Of a DNA stretch of 64,000 bases, positions 22,695-35,500 are shown piece after piece. The stretch is from positions 16,798,470 through 16,862,469 of the forward strand of contig CM059624.1 in the NCBI GenBank assembly GCA_030435675.1, written 5' to 3'. Under the pieces are notes generated by a model. It was not told where the DNA came from. It saw nothing but the letters and a program-made list of their open reading frames with translations, and made no database searches. The DNA comes from Steinernema hermaphroditum. Its lineage: Eukaryota > Nematoda > Chromadorea > Rhabditida > Steinernematidae. Made by a program: the position numbers and the translations under genes. How positions within the stretch are numbered: the stretch's first letter is position 1; every line of letters starts with the position of its first letter.

Positions 22695-25600
22695 CTGCAC
22701 GAGCCTGATCGAACGCGCCTACTCTCGTTGGGTTTCCTGTGGACTATCTTAGTTTCCTGCAAAACTTTCAATTCGAGACAGCAGGGCCCTTGCTCACACC
22801 AAGAGCTCTGCATCTGACCCCTCCTGCTCCAAAGTACCATAGCATTTTTATGATTGGATCTTGTAGAACTGCACGAGCCTGATCGAACGCGCCTATTCCC
22901 GTTGGGTTTACTGTGGACTATCTTAGTTTCCTGCAAAACTTTCAATTCGAGACAGCAGGGCCCTTGCTCACACCAAGAGCTCTGCATCTGACCCTCCTGC
23001 TCCAAAGTACCATAGCATTTTTATGATTGGATCTTGTAGAACTGCACGAGCCTGATCGAACGCGCCTATTCTCGTTGGGATTTACTGTGGACTATCTTAG
23101 TTTCCTGCAAAACTTTCAATTCGAGACAGCAGGGCCCTTGCTCACACCAAGAGCTCTGCATCTGACCCTCCTGCTCCAAAGTACCATAGCATTTTTATGA
23201 TTGGATCTTGTAGAACTGCACGAGCCTGATCGAACGCGCCTACTCTCGTTGGATTTCCTGTGGACTATCTTAGTTTCCTGCAAAACTTTCAATTCGAGAC
23301 AGACAGGGCCCTTGCTCACACAAAGAGTTCTGCATCTGACCCCTCCTGCTCCAAAGTACCATAGCATTTTTATGATTGGATCTTGTAGAACTGCACGAGC
23401 CTGATCGAACGCGCCTATTCCCGTTGGGTTTACTGTGGACTATCTTAGTTTCCTGCAAAACTTTCAATTCGAGACAGCAGGGCCCTTGCTCACACCAAGA
23501 GCTCTGCATCTGACCCTCCTGCTCCAAAGTACCATAGCATTTTTATGATTGGATCTTGTAGAACTGCACGAGCCTGATCGAACGCGCCTATTCCCGTTGG
23601 GATTACTGTGGACTATCTTAGTTTCCTGCAAAACTTTCAATTCGAGACAGCAGGGCCCTTGCTCACACCAAGAGCTCTGCATCTGACCCTCCTGCTCCAA
23701 AGTACCATAGCATTTTTATGATTGGATCTTGTAGAACTGCACGAGCCTGATCGAACGCGCCTATTCCCGTTGGGATTACTGTGGACTATCTTAGTTTCCT
23801 GCAAAACTTTCAATTCGAGACAGCAGGGCCCTTGCTCACACCAAGAGCTCTGCATCTGACCCCTCCTGCTCCAAAGTACCATAGCATTTTTATGATTGGA
23901 TCTTGTAGAACTGCACGAGCCTGATCGAACGCGCCTATTCCCGTTGGATTTCCTGTGGACTATCTTAGTTTCCTGCAAAACTTTCAATTCGAGACAGCAG
24001 GGCCCTTGCTCACACCAAGAGCTCTGCATCTGACCCTCCTGCTCCAAAGTACCATAGCATTTTTATGATTGGATCTTGTAGAACTGCACGAGCCTGATCG
24101 AACGCGCCTACTCCCGTTGGGATTTCCTGTGGACTATCTTAGTTTCCTGCAAAACTTTCAATTCGAGACAGCAGGGCCCTTGCTCACACCAAGAGATATG
24201 CATCTGACCCCTCCTGCTCCAAAGTACCATAGCATTTTTATGATTGGATCTTGTAGAACTGCACGAGCCTGATCGAACGCGCCTATTCCCGTTGGGATTA
24301 CTGTGGACTATCTTAGTTTCCTGCAAAACTTTCAATTCGAGACAGCAGGGCCCTTGCTCACACCAAGAGCTCTGCATCTGACCCTCCTGCTCCAAAGTAC
24401 CATAGCATTTTTATGATTGGATCTTGTAGAACTGCACGAGCCTGATCGAACGCGCCTACTCTCGTTGGATTTCCTGTGGACTATCTTAGTTTCCTGCAAA
24501 ACTTTCAATTCGAGACAGCAGGGCCCTTGCTCACACCAAGAGCTCTGCATCTGACCCTCCTGCTCCAAAGTACCATAGCATTTTTATGATTGGATCTTGT
24601 AGAACTGCACGAGCCTGATCGAACGCGCCTATTCTCGTTGGATTTACTGTGGACTATCTTAGTTTCCTGCAAAACTTTCAATTCGAGACAGCAGGGCCCT
24701 TGCTCACACCAAGAGCTCTGCATCTGACCCCTCCTGCTCCAAAGTACCATAGCATTTTTATGATTGGATCTTGTAGAACTGCACGAGCCTGATCGAACGC
24801 GCCTATTCCCGTTGGGATTACTGTGGACTATCTTAGTTTCCTGCAAAACTTTCAATTCGAGACAGCAGGGCCCTTGCTCACACCAAGAGCTCTGCATCTG
24901 ACCCTCCTGCTCCAAAGTACCATAGCATTTTTATGATTGGATCTTGTAGAACTGCACGAGCCTGATCGAACGCGCCTACTCTCGTTGGATTTCCTGTGGA
25001 CTATCTTAGTTTCCTGCAAAACTTTCAATTCGAGACAGCAGGGCCCTTGCTCACACCAAGAGCTCTGCATCTGACCCCTCCTGCTCCAAAGTACCATAGC
25101 ATTTTTATGATTGGATCTTGTAGAACTGCACGAGCCTGATCGAACGCGCCTACTCCCGTTGGATTTCCTGTGGACTATCTTAGTTTCCTGCAAAACTTTC
25201 AATTCGAGACAGATAGGGCCCTTGTTCACACAAAGAGTTCTGCATCTGACCCTCCTGCTCCAAAGTACCATAGCATTTTTATGATTGGATCTTGTAGAAC
25301 TGCACGAGCCTGATCGAACGCGCCTATTCCCGTTGGGATTACTGTGGACTATCTTAGTTTCCTGCAAAACTTTCAATTCGAGACAGCAGGGCCCTTGCTC
25401 ACACCAAGAGCTCTGCATCTGACCCTCCTGCTCCAAAGTACCATAGCATTTTTATGATTGGATCTTGTAGAACTGCACGAGCCTGATCGAACGCGCCTAT
25501 TCCCGTTGGGATTACTGTGGACTATCTTAGTTTCCTGCAAAACTTTCAATTCGAGACAGCAGGGCCCTTGCTCACACCAAGAGCTCTGCATCTGACCCTC

Positions 25601-26511
25601 CTGCTCCAAAGTACCATAGCATTTTTATGATTGGATCTTGTAGAACTGCACGAGCCTGATCGAACGCGCCTACTCTCGTTGGATTTCCTGTGGACTATCT
25701 TAGTTTCCTGCAAAACTTTCAATTCGAGACAGCAGGGCCCTTGCTCACACAAAGAGCTCTGCATCTGACCCTCCTGCTCCAAAGTACCATAGCATTTTTA
25801 TGATTGGATCTTGTAGAACTGCACGAGCCTGATCGAACGCGCCTACTCTCGTTGGATTTCCTGTGGACTATCTTAGTTTCCTGCAAAACTTTCAATTCGA
25901 GACAGCAGGGCCCTTGCTCACACCAAGAGTTCTGCATCTGACCCCTCCGCTCCAAAGTACCATAGCATTTTTATGATTGGATCTTGTAGAACTGCACGAG
26001 CCTGATCGAACGCGCCTATTCCCGTTGGGATTACTGTGGACTATCTTAGTTTCCTGCAAAACTTTCAATTCGAGACAGCAGGGCCCTTGCTCACACCAAG
26101 AGCTCTGCATCTGACCCTCCTGCTCCAAAGTACCATAGCATTTTTATGATTGGATCTTGTAGAACTGCACGAGCCTGATCGAACGCGCCTACTCTCGTTG
26201 GATTTCCTGTGGACTATCTTAGTTTCCTGCAAAACTTTCAATTCGAGACAGCAGGGCCCTTGCTCACACCAAGAGCTCTGCATCTGACCCCTCCTGCTCC
26301 AAAGTACCATAGCATTTTTATGATTGGATCTTGTAGAACTGCACGAGCCTGATCGAACGCGCCTACTCTCGTTGGATTTCCTGTGGACTATCTTAGTTTC
26401 CTGCAAAACTTTCAATTCGAGACAGAAGGGCCCTTGCTCACACAAAGAGCTCTGCATCTGACCCTCCTGCTCCAAAGTACCATAGCATTTTTATGATTGG
26501 ATCTTGTAGAA

Positions 26512-27204
26512 CTGCACGAGCCTGATCGAACGCGCCTACTCTCGTTGGATTTCCTGTGGACTATCTTAGTTTCCTGCAAAACTTTCAATTCGAGACAGAT
26601 AGGGCCCTTGTTCATACAAAGAGTTCTGCATCTGACCCTCCTGCTCCAAAGTACCATAGCATTTTTATGATTGGATCTTGTAGAACTGCACGAGCCTGAT
26701 CGAACGCGCCTACTCTCGTTGGATTTCCTGTGGACTATCTTAGTTTCCTGCAAAACTTTCAATTCGAGACAGTTAGGGCCTTGTTCATACAAAGAGTTAT
26801 GCATCTGACCCCTCCGCTCCAAAGTACCATAGCATTTTTATGATTGGATCTTGTAGAACTGCACGAGCCTGATCGAACGCGCGTATTCCCGTTGGGATTA
26901 CTGTGGACTATCTTAGTTTCCTGCAAAACTTTCAATTCGAGACAGCAGGGCCCTTGCTCACACCAAGAGCTCTGCATCTGACCCTCCTGCTCCAAAGTAC
27001 CATAGCATTTTTATGATTGGATCTTGTAGAACTGCACGAGCCTGATCGAACGCGCGTATTCCCGTTGGGATTACTGTGGACTATCTTAGTTTCCTGCAAA
27101 ACTTTCAATTCGAGACAGCAGGGCCCTTGCTCACACCAAGAGCTCTGCATCTGACCCTCCTGCTCCAAAGTACCATAGCATTTTTATGATTGGATCTTGT
27201 AGAA
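26512..27204 (+). repeat. Four-monomer signature block, copy 1
   Basis: The order is type B with gatagggccc and ttcatac; type B with gttagggcc and cccctcc; then two consecutive CGCGCG type A monomers (26,859 and 27,032). The same four-monomer order recurs at 31,878. Confidence 0.7.
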
Positions 27205-27751
27205 CTGCACGAGCCTGATCGAACGCGCCTATTCCCGTTGGGATTACTGTGGACTATCTTAGTTTCCTGCAAAACTTTCAATTCGAGACAGCAGGGCCCT
27301 TGCTCACACCAAGAGCTCTGCATCTGACCCTCCTGCTCCAAAGTACCATAGCATTTTTATGATTGGATCTTGTAGAACTGCACGAGCCTGATCGAACGCG
27401 CGTATTCCCGTTGGGATTACTGTGGACTATCTTAGTTTCCTGCAAAACTTTCAATTCGAGACAGCAGGGCCCTTGCTCACACCAAGAGCTCTGCATCTGA
27501 CCCTCCTGCTCCAAAGTACCATAGCATTTTTATGATTGGATCTTGTAGAACTGCACGAGCCTGATCGAACGCGCCTACTCTCGTTGGGTTTCCTGTGGAC
27601 TATCTTAGTTTCCTGCAAAACTTTCAATTCGAGACAGCAGGGCCCTTGCTCACACCAAGAGCTCTGCATCTGACCCTCCTGCTCCAAAGTACCATAGCAT
27701 TTTTATGATTGGATCTTGTAGAACTGCACGAGCCTGATCGAACGCGCCTAT

Positions 27752-27762
27752 TCCCGTTGGGA
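27752..27762. other. Dyad TCCC-GTT-GGGA in the reference monomer
   Basis: This is a four-base stem with a three-base loop, present in every type A monomer. In type B the sequence becomes tctcgttgga and the symmetry is lost. A protein-binding or hairpin role is possible but is only inferred. Confidence 0.6.
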
Positions 27763-27811
27763 TTACTGTGGACTATCTTAGTTTCCTGCAAAACTTTCAA
27801 TTCGAGACAGC

Positions 27812-27819
27812 AGGGCCCT
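27812..27819. other. Palindrome AGGGCCCT in the reference monomer
   Basis: This perfect 8-bp palindrome is kept in most type I and type II monomers. It is lost where one base of the C-run is missing (agggcctt) or one G is missing (ataggccc). Confidence 0.65.
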
Positions 27820-27830
27820 TGCTCACACCA

Positions 27831-27838
27831 AGAGCTCT
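27831..27838. other. Palindrome AGAGCTCT in the reference monomer
   Basis: This perfect 8-bp palindrome lies 11 bp after AGGGCCCT. Type I monomers carry it, while type II monomers read AGAGTTCT and break it. It is a clean marker for mapping the two 3' half types along the array. Confidence 0.65.
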
Positions 27839-30145
27839 GCATCTGACCCTCCTGCTCCAAAGTACCATAGCATTTTTATGATTGGATCTTGTAGAACTGC
27901 ACGAGCCTGATCGAACGCGCCTATTCCCGTTGGGATTACTGTGGACTATCTTAGTTTCCTGCAAAACTTTCAATTCGAGACAGCAGGGCCCTTGCTCACA
28001 CCAAGAGCTCTGCATCTGACCCTCCTGCTCCAAAGTACCATAGCATTTTTATGATTGGATCTTGTAGAACTGCACGAGCCTGATCGAACGCGCCTATTCC
28101 CGTTGGGATTACTGTGGACTATCTTAGTTTCCTGCAAAACTTTCAATTCGAGACAGCAGGGCCCTTGCTCACACCAAGAGCTCTGCATCTGACCCTCCTG
28201 CTCCAAAGTACCATAGCATTTTTATGATTGGATCTTGTAGAACTGCACGAGCCTGATCGAACGCGCCTATTCCCGTTGGGATTACTGTGGACTATCTTAG
28301 TTTCCTGCAAAACTTTCAATTCGAGACAGCAGGGCCCTTGCTCACACCAAGAGCTCTGCATCTGACCCTCCTGCTCCAAAGTACCATAGCATTTTTATGA
28401 TTGGATCTTGTAGAACTGCACGAGCCTGATCGAACGCGCCTACTCTCGTTGGATTTCCTGTGGACTATCTTAGTTTCCTGCAAAACTTTCAATTCGAGAC
28501 AGCAGGGCCCTTGCTCACACCAAGAGCTCTGCATCTGACCCTCCTGCTCCAAAGTACCATAGCATTTTTATGATTGGATCTTGTAGAACTGCACGAGCCT
28601 GATCGAACGCGCCTATTCCCGTTGGGATTACTGTGGACTATCTTAGTTTCCTGCAAAACTTTCAATTCGAGACAGCAGGGCCCTTGCTCACACCAAGAGC
28701 TCTGCATCTGACCCTCCTGCTCCAAAGTACCATAGCATTTTTATGATTGGATCTTGTAGAACTGCACGAGCCTGATCGAACGCGCCTATTCCCGTTGGGA
28801 TTACTGTGGACTATCTTAGTTTCCTGCAAAACTTTCAATTCGAGACAGCAGGGCCCTTGCTCACACCAAGAGCTCTGCATCTGACCCTCCTGCTCCAAAG
28901 TACCATAGCATTTTTATGATTGGATCTTGTAGAACTGCACGAGCCTGATCGAACGCGCCTATTCCCGTTGGGATTACTGTGGACTATCTTAGTTTCCTGC
29001 AAAACTTTCAATTCGAGACAGCAGGGCCCTTGCTCACACCAAGAGCTCTGCATCTGACCCTCCTGCTCCAAAGTACCATAGCATTTTTATGATTGGATCT
29101 TGTAGAACTGCACGAGCCTGATCGAACGCGCGTATTCCCGTTGGGATTACTGTGGACTATCTTAGTTTCCTGCAAAACTTTCAATTCGAGACAGCAGGGC
29201 CCTTGCTCACACCAAGAGCTCTGCATCTGACCCTCCTGCTCCAAAGTACCATAGCATTTTTATGATTGGATCTTGTAGAACTGCACGAGCCTGATCGAAC
29301 GCGCCTATTCCCGTTGGGATTACTGTGGACTATCTTAGTTTCCTGCAAAACTTTCAATTCGAGACAGCAGGGCCCTTGCTCACACCAAGAGCTCTGCATC
29401 TGACCCTCCTGCTCCAAAGTACCATAGCATTTTTATGATTGGATCTTGTAGAACTGCACGAGCCTGATCGAACGCGCCTATTCCCGTTGGGATTACTGTG
29501 GACTATCTTAGTTTCCTGCAAAACTTTCAATTCGAGACAGCAGGGCCCTTGCTCACACCAAGAGCTCTGCATCTGACCCTCCTGCTCCAAAGTACCATAG
29601 CATTTTTATGATTGGATCTTGTAGAACTGCACGAGCCTGATCGAACGCGCCTACTCTCGTTGGATTTCCTGTGGACTATCTTAGTTTCCTGCAAAACTTT
29701 CAATTCGAGACAGCAGGGCCCTTGCTCACACCAAGAGCTCTGCATCTGACCCTCCTGCTCCAAAGTACCATAGCATTTTTATGATTGGATCTTGTAGAAC
29801 TGCACGAGCCTGATCGAACGCGCCTATTCCCGTTGGGATTACTGTGGACTATCTTAGTTTCCTGCAAAACTTTCAATTCGAGACAGCAGGGCCCTTGCTC
29901 ACACCAAGAGCTCTGCATCTGACCCTCCTGCTCCAAAGTACCATAGCATTTTTATGATTGGATCTTGTAGAACTGCACGAGCCTGATCGAACGCGCCTAC
30001 TCTCGTTGGATTTCCTGTGGACTATCTTAGTTTCCTGCAAAACTTTCAATTCGAGACAGCAGGGCCCTTGCTCACACCAAGAGCTCTGCATCTGACCCTC
30101 CTGCTCCAAAGTACCATAGCATTTTTATGATTGGATCTTGTAGAA

Positions 30146-30666
30146 CTGCACGAGCCTGATCGAACGCGCCTACTCTCGTTGGGATTTCCTGTGGACTATC
30201 TTAGTTTCCTGCAAAACTTTCAATTCGAGACAGCAGGGCCCTTGCTCACACCAAGAGCTCTGCATCTGACCCTCCTGCTCCAAAGTACCATAGCATTTTT
30301 ATGATTGGATCTTGTAGAACTGCACGAGCCTGATCGAACGCGCCTACTCTCGTTGGATTTCCTGTGGACTATCTTAGTTTCCTGCAAAACTTTCAATTCG
30401 AGACAGCAGGGCCCTTGCTCACACCAAGAGCTCTGCATCTGACCCCTCCTGCTCCAAAGTACCATAGCATTTTTATGATTGGATCTTGTAGAACTGCACG
30501 AGCCTGATCGAACGCGCCTATTCCCGTTGGGATTACTGTGGACTATCTTAGTTTCCTGCAAAACTTTCAATTCGAGACAGCAGGGCCCTTGCTCACACCA
30601 AGAGCTCTGCATCTGACCCTCCTGCTCCAAAGTACCATAGCATTTTTATGATTGGATCTTGTAGAA
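30146..30666 (+). repeat. 521-bp trimer, distant copy in domain 4
   Basis: The monomers start at 30,146, 30,320 and 30,494 with the gggatttcc, type B cccctcc, type A order of copy 1, about 9.2 kb away. Intervening monomers do not keep this order, which suggests block transfer rather than simple local slippage. Confidence 0.6.
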
Positions 30667-31877
30667 CTGCACGAGCCTGATCGAACGCGCCTATTCCCGT
30701 TGGGATTACTGTGGACTATCTTAGTTTCCTGCAAAACTTTCAATTCGAGACAGCAGGGCCCTTGCTCACACCAAGAGCTCTGCATCTGACCCTCCTGCTC
30801 CAAAGTACCATAGCATTTTTATGATTGGATCTTGTAGAACTGCACGAGCCTGATCGAACGCGCCTATTCCCGTTGGGATTACTGTGGACTATCTTAGTTT
30901 CCTGCAAAACTTTCAATTCGAGACAGCAGGGCCCTTGCTCACACCAAGAGCTCTGCATCTGACCCTCCTGCTCCAAAGTACCATAGCATTTTTATGATTG
31001 GATCTTGTAGAACTGCACGAGCCTGATCGAACGCGCCTATTCCCGTTGGGATTACTGTGGACTATCTTAGTTTCCTGCAAAACTTTCAATTCGAGACAGC
31101 AGGGCCCTTGCTCACACCAAGAGCTCTGCATCTGACCCTCCTGCTCCAAAGTACCATAGCATTTTTATGATTGGATCTTGTAGAACTGCACGAGCCTGAT
31201 CGAACGCGCCTATTCCCGTTGGGATTACTGTGGACTATCTTAGTTTCCTGCAAAACTTTCAATTCGAGACAGCAGGGCCCTTGCTCACACCAAGAGCTCT
31301 GCATCTGACCCTCCTGCTCCAAAGTACCATAGCATTTTTATGATTGGATCTTGTAGAACTGCACGAGCCTGATCGAACGCGCCTACTCTCGTTGGATTTC
31401 CTGTGGACTATCTTAGTTTCCTGCAAAACTTTCAATTCGAGACAGCAGGGCCCTTGCTCACACCAAGAGCTCTGCATCTGACCCTCCTGCTCCAAAGTAC
31501 CATAGCATTTTTATGATTCGATCTTGTAGAACTGCACGAGCCTGATCGAACGCGCCTATTCCCGTTGGGATTACTGTGGACTATCTTAGTTTCCTGCAAA
31601 ACTTTCAATTCGAGACAGCAGGGCCCTTGCTCACACCAAGAGCTCTGCATCTGACCCTCCTGCTCCAAAGTACCATAGCATTTTTATGATTGGATCTTGT
31701 AGAACTGCACGAGCCTGATCGAACGCGCCTACTCTCGTTGGATTTCCTGTGGACTATCTTAGTTTCCTGCAAAACTTTCAATTCGAGACAGCAGGGCCCT
31801 TGCTCACACCAAGAGCTCTGCATCTGACCCTCCTGCTCCAAAGTACCATAGCATTTTTATGATTGGATCTTGTAGAA

Positions 31878-32572
31878 CTGCACGAGCCTGATCGAACGCG
31901 CCTACTCTCGTTGGATTTCCTGTGGACTATCTTAGTTTCCTGCAAAACTTTCAATTCGAGACAGATAGGGCCCTTGTTCATACAAAGAGTTCTGCATCTG
32001 ACCCTCCTGCTCCAAAGTACCATAGCATTTTTATGATTGGATCTTGTAGAACTGCACGAGCCTGATCGAACGCGCCTACTCTCGTTGGATTTCCTGTGGA
32101 CTATCTTAGTTTCCTGCAAAACTTTCAATTCGAGACAGTTAGGGCCCTTGTTCATACAAAGAGTTCTGCATCTGACCCCTCCTGCTCCAAAGTACCATAG
32201 CATTTTTATGATTGGATCTTGTAGAACTGCACGAGCCTGATCGAACGCGCGTATTCCCGTTGGGATTACTGTGGACTATCTTAGTTTCCTGCAAAACTTT
32301 CAATTCGAGACAGCAGGGCCCTTGCTCACACCAAGAGCTCTGCATCTGACCCTCCTGCTCCAAAGTACCATAGCATTTTTATGATTGGATCTTGTAGAAC
32401 TGCACGAGCCTGATCGAACGCGCGTATTCCCGTTGGGATTACTGTGGACTATCTTAGTTTCCTGCAAAACTTTCAATTCGAGACAGCAGGGCCCTTGCTC
32501 ACACCAAGAGCTCTGCATCTGACCCTCCTGCTCCAAAGTACCATAGCATTTTTATGATTGGATCTTGTAGAA
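31878..32572 (+). repeat. Four-monomer signature block, copy 2
   Basis: It has the same order as copy 1, about 5,366-5,368 bp downstream (31 monomers). Differences include gagttctgc for gagttatgc in the second monomer and small indels. Upstream both follow a type B monomer; downstream the order diverges after one type A monomer. Confidence 0.7.
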
Positions 32573-35500
32573 CTGCACGAGCCTGATCGAACGCGCCTAT
32601 TCCCGTTGGGATTACTGTGGACTATCTTAGTTTCCTGCAAAACTTTCAATTCGAGACAGCAGGGCCCTTGCTCACACCAAGAGCTCTGCATCTGACCCTC
32701 CTGCTCCAAAGTACCATAGCATTTTTATGATTGGATCTTGTAGAACTGCACGAGCCTGATCGAACGCGCCTATTCCCGTTGGGATTACTGTGGACTATCT
32801 TAGTTTCCTGCAAAACTTTCAATTCGAGACAGCAGGGCCCTTGCTCACACCAAGAGCTCTGCATCTGACCCTCCTGCTCCAAAGTACCATAGCATTTTTA
32901 TGATTGGATCTTGTAGAACTGCACGAGCCTGATCGAACGCGCCTATTCCCGTTGGGATTACTGTGGACTATCTTAGTTTCCTGCAAAACTTTCAATTCGA
33001 GACAGCAGGTCCCTTGCTCACACCAAGAGCTCTGCATCTGACCCTCCTGCTCCAAAGTACCATAGCATTTTTATGATTGGATCTTGTAGAACTGCACGAG
33101 CCTGATCGAACGCGCCTATTCCCGTTGGGATTTACTGTGGACTATCTTAGTTTCCTGCAAAACTTTCAATTCGAGACAGCAGGGCCCTTGCTCACACCAA
33201 GAGCTCTGCATCTGACCCTCCTGCTCCAAAGTACCATAGCATTTTTATGATTCGATCTTGTAGAACTGCACGAGCCTGATCGAACGCGCGTATTCCCGTT
33301 GGGATTACTGTGGACTATCTTAGTTTCCTGCAAAACTTTCAATTCGAGACAGCAGGGCCCTTGCTCACACCAAGAGCTCTGCATCTGACCCTCCTGCTCC
33401 AAAGTACCATAGCATTTTTATGATTGGATCTTGTAGAACTGCACGAGCCTGATCGAACGCGCGTATTCCCGTTGGGATTACTGTGGACTATCTTAGTTTC
33501 CTGCAAAACTTTCAATTCGAGACAGCAGGGCCCTTGCTCACACCAAGAGCTCTGCATCTGACCCTCCTGCTCCAAAGTACCATAGCATTTTTATGATTGG
33601 ATCTTGTAGAACTGCACGAGCCTGATCGAACGCGCCTATTCCCGTTGGGATTACTGTGGACTATCTTAGTTTCCTGCAAAACTTTCAATTCGAGACAGCA
33701 GGGCCCTTGCTCACACCAAGAGCTCTGCATCTGACCCTCCTGCTCCAAAGTACCATAGCATTTTTATGATTGGATCTTGTAGAACTGCACGAGCCTGATC
33801 GAACGCGCCTATTCCCGTTGGGATTACTGTGGACTATCTTAGTTTCCTGCAAAACTTTCAATTCGAGACAGCAGGGCCCTTGCTCACACCAAGAGCTCTG
33901 CATCTGACCCTCCTGCTCCAAAGTACCATAGCATTTTTATGATTGGATCTTGTAGAACTGCACGAGCCTGATCGAACGCGCCTACTCTCGTTGGATTTCC
34001 TGTGGACTATCTTAGTTTCCTGCAAAACTTTCAATTCGAGACAGCAGGGCCCTTGCTCACACCAAGAGCTCTGCATCTGACCCTCCTGCTCCAAAGTACC
34101 ATAGCATTTTTATGATTGGATCTTGTAGAACTGCACGAGCCTGATCGAACGCGCCTATTCCCGTTGGGTTTACTGTGGACTATCTTAGTTTCCTGCAAAA
34201 CTTTCAATTCGAGACAGCAGGGCCCTTGCTCACACCAAGAGCTCTGCATCTGACCCTCCTGCTCCAAAGTACCATAGCATTTTTATGATTGGATCTTGTA
34301 GAACTGCACGAGCCTGATCGAACGCGCCTACTCTCGTTGGATTTCCTGTGGACTATCTTAGTTTCCTGCAAAACTTTCAATTCGAGACAGCAGGGCCCTT
34401 GCTCACACCAAGAGCTCTGCATCTGACCCTCCTGCTCCAAAGTACCATAGCATTTTTATGATTGGATCTTGTAGAACTGCACGAGCCTGATCGAACGCGC
34501 CTATTCCCGTTGGGATTACTGTGGACTATCTTAGTTTCCTGCAAAACTTTCAATTCGAGACAGCAGGGCCCTTGCTCACACCAAGAGCTCTGCATCTGAC
34601 CCTCCTGCTCCAAAGTACCATAGCATTTTTATGATTCGATCTTGTAGAACTGCACGAGCCTGATCGAACGCGCCTATTCCCGTTGGGTTTACTGTGGACT
34701 ATCTTAGTTTCCTGCAAAACTTTCAATTCGAGACAGCAGGGCCCTTGCTCACACCAAGAGCTCTGCATCTGACCCTCCTGCTCCAAAGTACCATAGCATT
34801 TTTATGATTGGATCTTGTAGAACTGCACGAGCCTGATCGAACGCGCCTACTCTCGTTGGATTTCCTGTGGACTATCTTAGTTTCCTGCAAAACTTTCAAT
34901 TCGAGACAGCAGGGCCCTTGCTCACACCAAGAGCTCTGCATCTGACCCTCCTGCTCCAAAGTACCATAGCATTTTTATGATTGGATCTTGTAGAACTGCA
35001 CGAGCCTGATCGAACGCGCCTATTCCCGTTGGGATTACTGTGGACTATCTTAGTTTCCTGCAAAACTTTCAATTCGAGACAGCAGGGCCCTTGCTCACAC
35101 CAAGAGCTCTGCATCTGACCCTCCTGCTCCAAAGTACCATAGCATTTTTATGATTGGATCTTGTAGAACTGCACGAGCCTGATCGAACGCGCCTATTCCC
35201 GTTGGGATTACTGTGGACTATCTTAGTTTCCTGCAAAACTTTCAATTCGAGACAGCAGGGCCCTTGCTCACACCAAGAGCTCTGCATCTGACCCTCCTGC
35301 TCCAAAGTACCATAGCATTTTTATGATTGGATCTTGTAGAACTGCACGAGCCTGATCGAACGCGCCTATTCCCGTTGGGATTACTGTGGACTATCTTAGT
35401 TTCCTGCAAAACTTTCAATTCGAGACAGCAGGGCCCTTGCTCACACCAAGAGCTCTGCATCTGACCCTCCTGCTCCAAAGTACCATAGCATTTTTATGAT

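Larger units (their letters stand above)
14025..26511 (+). repeat. Array domain 3: type A/B mosaic with type I 3' halves
   Basis: Regular 173/174-bp monomers resume. Nearly all 3' halves are type I. The 5' halves alternate irregularly among type A, type B and the gggttt hybrids. Type II 3' halves occur only singly (for example near 17,060, 19,150 and 25,210). The 174-bp copies carry cccctcc or gggattt. The recurring 521-bp trimers and the 18.9-20.1 kb island are annotated separately. No gene is visible. Confidence 0.8.
27724..27896 (+). repeat. Reference consensus monomer (type A/I, 173 bp)
   Basis: This copy equals the commonest 173-bp form and serves as the coordinate reference. It is 83/173 GC and has six CpGs. 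It carries three dyads: TCCC-GTT-GGGA at monomer bases 29-39, the perfect 8-bp palindrome AGGGCCCT at 89-96 and the perfect 8-bp palindrome AGAGCTCT at 108-115. It also contains a CAAAA pentamer at bases 66-70 and a T5 tract near base 150. Type B loses the first dyad (ctcgttgga) and type II loses the third (agagttct), so variation between the two families falls on these symmetric elements. Many copies between 27 and 36 kb are identical to this one by eye. Confidence 0.95.

Noticed and set aside
27737..27750. RNA polymerase III B-box (gatcgaacgcgcc) with a T5 terminator about 130 bp downstream in every monomer
   Set aside because: The match to the B-box fails at the last conserved C, and I see no convincing A-box upstream. 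A tRNA or SINE origin is not supported.
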